Source: Aliarcobacter butzleri | Lineage (GTDB): Bacteria > Campylobacterota > Campylobacteria > Campylobacterales > Arcobacteraceae | Assembly (NCBI GenBank): GCA_012522985.1 | Contig: JAAYJJ010000186.1 | Span: 1-19,881 of the forward strand | Reading direction: 5' to 3' | DNA: 19,881 bases | Shown: positions 16,931-19,881 of the stretch, piece after piece | Layout of the letters: each line of letters starts with the position of its first letter | Numbering within the stretch: the first letter of the stretch is position 1 | Translations under genes and position numbers: made by a program | Notes under the pieces: model-generated | Databases searched by the model: none | The model's input: only the letters and a program-made list of their open reading frames with translations | Told to the model about the DNA's origin: nothing

Positions 16931-17439
16931 TATACCAACCTTTTAGGCTTTTGTGATTTGAAAATCGAGCCTTGTCTAATTTTCTTTTGTAAAAGCATTA
17001 CTGCATATTGTAAAGTCTCAGGTCTAGGAGCACAACCAGGTAGATAGATATCCACAGGTACTACTCTATCAGCTCCTTGAACTGTTGCATAAGTGTTAAA
17101 CATACCACCAGTATTTGCACAGCTTCCCATGCTTATTACCCATTTGGGTTCAGGCATTTGATCATAAAGCCTTCTTAAAAACTCAGCATGTTTTTTGGTT
17201 AGAGTTCCAGCAATAACTAAAACATCAGATTGTCTAGGACTAGCTCTAAAGATAGTTCCAAATCTATCAAAGTCATATCTACTAGCACCAGTTGCCATCA
17301 TCTCAATAGCACAACAAGCAAGTCCATATGTCATAGGCCACAAAGAGTTACTTCTACCAAAATTTACTAGTTTATCAACCGCGGTTAGTGCAATAGGTGC
17401 ACCACCATTTGCTAAATAATTTACTTTATGCTGTGCCAT
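16930..17439 (-). CDS. nuoB: Complex I subunit NuoB (N2 cluster)
   Basis: NuoB (PSST/Nqo6) binds the terminal cluster N2, which reduces quinone. With the ATG at 17439 the protein has 169 residues. The four N2 ligands are Cys42 and Cys43 ([11 protein letters not shown]), Cys107 (SMGSC) and Cys136 ([10 protein letters not shown]). The alternative GTG at 17460 would add seven residues, but AAGGAG at 17452-17447 is positioned 7 nt before the ATG and would lie inside the longer frame, so the ATG is preferred. The gene therefore begins 19 nt inside nuoA. Its stop overlaps the nuoC start. Confidence 0.96.
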   Translation of the reverse strand: MAQHKVNYLANGGAPIALTAVDKLVNFGRSNSLWPMTYGLACCAIEMMATGASRYDFDRFGTIFRASPRQSDVLVIAGTLTKKHAEFLRRLYDQMPEPKWVISMGSCANTGGMFNTYATVQGADRVVPVDIYLPGCAPRPETLQYAVMLLQKKIRQGSIFKSQKPKRLV

Positions 17440-17810
17440 TGTAGTGCTCCTTTTCTCCACTCATATATAAATCCTATTGTTAGCAACAAGAGGAAGAAAA
17501 TCATTGCAACAAATCCAAACCACCCAAGAATTTTGAAGTTTATAGCCCAAGGAAACATAAATATTATCTCTACGTCAAATAATATAAAAAGTAACGCAAG
17601 CATATAAAACTGTGTTGAAATCTTATTTGGTTGCTTTGTAACTTCAGGTCCACACTCATATATAGTACACTTTAGTTTCTCTTCACTCAAACTTGAAAGC
17701 CTTCTACTAACAAACCTTGCAAGTGCTGTTGTAGCAATAAAAGCTACAAATGTGAGAACGAACATTACAAAAGCCCCAAAATACGGGTGTGCAAAATCCA
17801 TATGACTCAT
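17421..17810 (-). CDS. nuoA: Complex I membrane subunit NuoA
   Basis: NuoA (ND3 type) is a three-helix membrane subunit whose first loop contacts the quinone chamber. With the ATG at 17810 it has 129 residues. The loop carries the conserved YECG motif (51-54), the second helix has the acidic DVE motif (79-81), and the C-terminus has the typical EWRKGAL.W ending. An in-frame TTG at 17843 would add 11 residues but has no Shine-Dalgarno; the ATG has AAGGGG 5 nt upstream. It is the first gene of the operon, with a promoter-like region ahead of it. Confidence 0.96.
   Translation of the reverse strand: MSHMDFAHPYFGAFVMFVLTFVAFIATTALARFVSRRLSSLSEEKLKCTIYECGPEVTKQPNKISTQFYMLALLFILFDVEIIFMFPWAINFKILGWFGFVAMIFFLLLLTIGFIYEWRKGALQWHSIK
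17447..17452 (-). promoter_or_regulatory. Shine-Dalgarno of nuoB, inside nuoA
   Basis: AAGGAG on the minus strand, 7 nt before the ATG at 17439, within the last codons of nuoA. It supports the 169-residue NuoB over the GTG-initiated form. Confidence 0.8.
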
Positions 17811-17815
17811 ATAAT

Positions 17816-17821
17816 CCCCTT
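17816..17821 (-). promoter_or_regulatory. Shine-Dalgarno of nuoA
   Basis: AAGGGG on the minus strand, 5 nt before the ATG at 17810. It decides between this ATG and the longer TTG start at 17843. Confidence 0.75.
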
Positions 17822-17874
17822 TTTTGATATATTTAAAAATCAAATTTTGTTTTGATTATGCAAAACTTTACTAA

Positions 17875-17883
17875 ATCATAACA
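17875..17883 (-). promoter_or_regulatory. Candidate extended -10 promoter of the nuo operon
   Basis: On the minus strand TGTTATGAT fits an extended -10 (TGn-TATGAT), preceded by a T/A-rich spacer and only a poor -35 (GTTCAA-like). Weak -35 boxes with T-rich spacers and strong -10 boxes are usual for sigma-70 promoters in Campylobacterota. It would place transcription start near 17868, leaving a leader of about 58 nt before the nuoA ATG. Another possible extended -10 (TGATAAAAT, 17969-17961) lies farther upstream, so the choice is not certain. Confidence 0.45.
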
Positions 17884-17933
17884 AAAATTAATTAAAGTTG
17901 AACTTAGATAGTTTTATAAATAGAGTATATAAC

Positions 17934-17975
17934 ACTATTTGATACTAAAAGAAACAAGAAATTTTATCAAATAGT
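17934..17975. repeat. 11-bp perfect inverted repeat between the AAA ATPase gene and nuoA
   Basis: Arms ACTATTTGATA (17934-17944) and TATCAAATAGT (17965-17975) are exact reverse complements separated by 20 nt, with a few further A:T pairs possible inside the loop. It lies 17-58 nt downstream of the ATPase stop and about 50 nt upstream of the candidate nuo promoter. It could be a weak transcript-end hairpin for the ATPase gene, although no T-run follows on the minus strand, or an operator. The remainder of 17811-17991 is AT-rich, without an ORF. Confidence 0.55.
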
Positions 17976-17991
17976 AGAAAATATCTCTTTT

Positions 17992-19728
17992 TTATGTTAA
18001 AAATCCCATAAGTTTTTCATTGTCAAATGTACCACGTTGCTCTTTTTTGATTTTTTCTATAACAATCTCATTTGAAAATATAGGATTTTCTAAAGTCGCT
18101 ATTTTATAAGCAGCATTTTTGATAATAAGCTCTATTTGTCCACCAGAAAGAGGATATTTAGCAAGAGCGTGTATATCAAAATCATCACTAAATGGAAGAG
18201 TTTTAGGTAAAAGTAGTTCCCAAAGTTTTACTCTTTCTTCCTCATTTGGCTTTAGAAACTCTATTTTATAGTTAAATCTTCTACTAAAAGCTTTATCTAT
18301 TGATTCTAAAAGATTGGTAGTGGCTATTAAGATACCATCAAATCTCTCAATTTGTTCTAAAAATATATTTTGCATTTGATTGTGCATCTTTTCACTTCCG
18401 CTTTTTGCATCTTCTGTTCTTGTACTTAAAAACTGATCTGCTTCATTTAGAAGTAAAATAGGCTCTGATTTGGACTTTTGGACTATAGATCTATATGTAT
18501 CAAAGATATTTCTTACATTTTTTTCACTCTCACCTACATACATAGATAAAATTTTACTACAATCAAAGCTTAAAACCTTTTTTCTAAGAGATTTGGCAAT
18601 TGCAAGAGCTGTTAGAGTCTTACCCGTCCCAGCTGCTCCATAGAAAATAATCCTAGCATCAATGCCTTTTTTCTTATCTTTGATACCCCATTCAATAAGT
18701 CTATTTGATACAGTTTTATCAACTTGTTTTAAAAGTGAGTCTAAAACCTCTTTGGTTTTTGTATTTAAGATAACTTCTTCTATGCCTTTTTTGGGTTCAA
18801 TTAGCTCAAAAATAGATTGCTCTTTTATAAGAGTATCTATCTTTATTTTTTGAACTCTAGTTTTCTTTTTATTTGAGTTTGAGATTTTATAAAGTATCTC
18901 ATCAGGAATATAAAAGTTTCTACTTATTCCTCCAAAAGGATTGATCATCTCATCATAATCAACCAAAGCATTTGAGACAAGCTTACCACCTTCTTCTAAA
19001 AGTGATCTATGTTTGATCTTTTCATAATCATCAGAGCTTATAAGACTAAGTAGTGCATTCATATCTCTTATAGACTCATCATTACTAGCATATTCTTCTT
19101 TTAAAAGTGCCAAAAATATCATCTGTTCTTTTTCATCAAGATCATACTCTTTGAAAAATTCTTCTAACATAAGAGGTGAATTTGTAGCACTTACTCTTTC
19201 TTTGATACGGTTTTCTAGTAAGATTAGTTTAGATTTAAGTCTATTTATATTTGGTGAATTTTCATTGAAATTTACCTTTATGATATTGAGTTTTTGGGCT
19301 AAATCTATCTTGAAAAACTGATCTTGAAGATACTCTAGATGATCCAAATAGGGTGCAATTTCAGGTAAAACAAACTCTAAGGTTCCATCTTCAAGTAGCT
19401 TTAAAAATGAAGCCGATAAGCTTACACTACTATTTAAAAGCTCTAGTTTTGTAATCTCACTTATTTTAAGATGAGTAAAACCACTTTGAACAATCCAACC
19501 AAGTTCTAAAAGATTTTTAATCTTGATAATCTTTTCTAGATGTTCTAGTTTTTGTATATCATAAAACTCTGATAAAACATCAACAACACTTAAACTTTCA
19601 TTGCCTATTATATATTGCTTTAGCATATATTGTAAGATTTTAGCTTCATTTATAGTACATTTTAGTTGAGAAAAAAGATCTAAACTCTCTATTTTATCAC
19701 TATTTATAAAATCAATTACCTCTTTCAA
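17992..19728 (-). CDS. AAA-family ATPase with uncharacterised N-terminal region
   Basis: A 578-residue cytoplasmic protein. The C-terminal ~230 residues are a classical AAA module: Walker A GAAGTGKT (364-371), an aromatic pore-loop-like YVGESEKNVR (397-406), a Walker B-like ILLLNEAD (424-431) in which Asn428 replaces the usual first acidic residue while Glu429 is kept, sensor 1 ATTN (469-472), an arginine-finger pair (Arg483-Arg484) and a sensor 2 region SGGQIELIIKNAA (528-540). There is no protease motif. The first ~300 residues are mostly helical, Leu/Ile/Lys rich, and not recognised. The start is a TTG placed directly after the stop of the upstream gene, with GGAG 6 nt before it. By family knowledge it should be a hexameric remodelling ATPase; the substrate is unknown. 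It is co-directional with nuo but separated by about 180 nt. Confidence 0.85.
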   Translation of the reverse strand: MKEVIDFINSDKIESLDLFSQLKCTINEAKILQYMLKQYIIGNESLSVVDVLSEFYDIQKLEHLEKIIKIKNLLELGWIVQSGFTHLKISEITKLELLNSSVSLSASFLKLLEDGTLEFVLPEIAPYLDHLEYLQDQFFKIDLAQKLNIIKVNFNENSPNINRLKSKLILLENRIKERVSATNSPLMLEEFFKEYDLDEKEQMIFLALLKEEYASNDESIRDMNALLSLISSDDYEKIKHRSLLEEGGKLVSNALVDYDEMINPFGGISRNFYIPDEILYKISNSNKKKTRVQKIKIDTLIKEQSIFELIEPKKGIEEVILNTKTKEVLDSLLKQVDKTVSNRLIEWGIKDKKKGIDARIIFYGAAGTGKTLTALAIAKSLRKKVLSFDCSKILSMYVGESEKNVRNIFDTYRSIVQKSKSEPILLLNEADQFLSTRTEDAKSGSEKMHNQMQNIFLEQIERFDGILIATTNLLESIDKAFSRRFNYKIEFLKPNEEERVKLWELLLPKTLPFSDDFDIHALAKYPLSGGQIELIIKNAAYKIATLENPIFSNEIVIEKIKKEQRGTFDNEKLMGFLT

Positions 19729-19881
19729 TCACATCTCCATAAAAGAATATAGCATTTTAATCTCATCAGCCCAAATATCAGGATCAATAGTCTCTAGGAT
19801 TAAAGGAATATCATTCATTCTATCATCAGCCATCAAAAACTTAAAAGCATCTATACCAATTTGACCTTTTCCTAAGCTATC
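19729..19881 (-). CDS. nfo: Endonuclease IV (AP endonuclease), C-terminal 50 residues; truncated by window edge
   Basis: Endonuclease IV cleaves DNA at abasic sites in base-excision repair, using three zinc ions. Only the last 50 residues and the TGA (19731-19729) are visible, starting [17 protein letters not shown]. The pattern GKGQIG..AF..LM.D.R....PLILET matches the family's C-terminal end, and the Glu in LET corresponds to a zinc-ligand glutamate of endonuclease IV. It ends with [11 protein letters not shown], also typical. It abuts the AAA ATPase gene with no gap, so the two are probably co-transcribed. Confidence 0.8.
   Translation of the reverse strand, partial: DSLGKGQIGIDAFKFLMADDRMNDIPLILETIDPDIWADEIKMLYSFMEM
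19735..19738 (-). promoter_or_regulatory. Shine-Dalgarno supporting a TTG start for the AAA ATPase
   Basis: GGAG on the minus strand, 6 nt before TTG at 19728 and within the last codons of the endonuclease IV gene. The next in-frame ATG is 34 codons further in and would cut into the helical N-terminus, so the TTG start (directly abutting the TGA) is favoured. Confidence 0.6.

Noticed and set aside
389..17810. Plus-strand ORFs of 60-98 codons across the nuo genes (e.g. 6455-6751, 7507-7773, 11935-12186)
   Set aside because: They are antisense shadows of long conserved genes; their compositions are unlike real proteins and none has a convincing ribosome site or family resemblance.
17811..17991. 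Small RNA, riboswitch or short peptide in the intergenic region
   Set aside because: There is no ORF with a start and ribosome site and no structured GC-containing element; only the promoter-like sequence and the inverted repeat can be supported.
1..19881. tRNA/rRNA genes, CRISPR arrays, insertion sequences, prophage
   Set aside because: No cloverleaf-like segments, regularly spaced repeats, transposase or phage-like genes were seen; nearly every base is accounted for by conserved genes.

Overview
The window is almost entirely one respiratory operon: a 14-cistron nuo cluster (complex I, H+-translocating NADH:quinone oxidoreductase type) on the minus strand from nuoA (start near 17810) to nuoN (stop at 389). 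It is flanked by the 3' end of truA (plus strand, left edge) and, on the right, by an AAA-family ATPase gene and the 3' end of an endonuclease IV gene, both on the minus strand. The DNA is strongly AT-rich. The gene order, the very small NuoE-like protein and the NuoG sequences point to the Campylobacterota (epsilonproteobacteria). A free-living or Arcobacter/Sulfurimonas-like member is more likely than Helicobacter, but the genus cannot be fixed from the sequence.

Reading in the direction of transcription (right to left): an intergenic region (17811-17991) holds a plausible extended -10 promoter and an 11-bp inverted repeat. Then come nuoA, nuoB, nuoC and nuoD (connecting module), a small nuoE-like gene, a large nuoF-position gene, two tandem nuoG paralogues, then nuoH and nuoI, and finally the membrane pump genes nuoJ, K, L, M and N. 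Genes overlap by 1, 4 or 19 nt or are separated by 3-10 nt, often with the Shine-Dalgarno sequence inside the preceding gene, as expected for one translationally coupled transcript. A strong hairpin plus T-tract that would end this transcript lies inside the last codons of the convergent truA gene.

The electron-input end of this complex I is unusual. No canonical NADH/FMN-binding NuoF and no thioredoxin-like 2Fe-2S NuoE is present. The nuoF-position protein joins a remnant of the NuoF 4Fe-4S domain (with one cluster cysteine replaced by glycine) to a complete glutamate-synthase-small-subunit (GltD)-like FAD/NAD(P)H/Fe-S module. Two different NuoG proteins follow: NuoG1 keeps all four N7-cluster cysteines and NuoG2 has lost three of them. 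nuoG2 is also interrupted by an in-frame TAA, after which the same reading frame stays open for 83 more codons encoding its C-terminal domain. It looks like a single-base nonsense change, a sequencing error or a split gene.

No tRNA, rRNA, CRISPR array, insertion sequence or prophage gene was seen.
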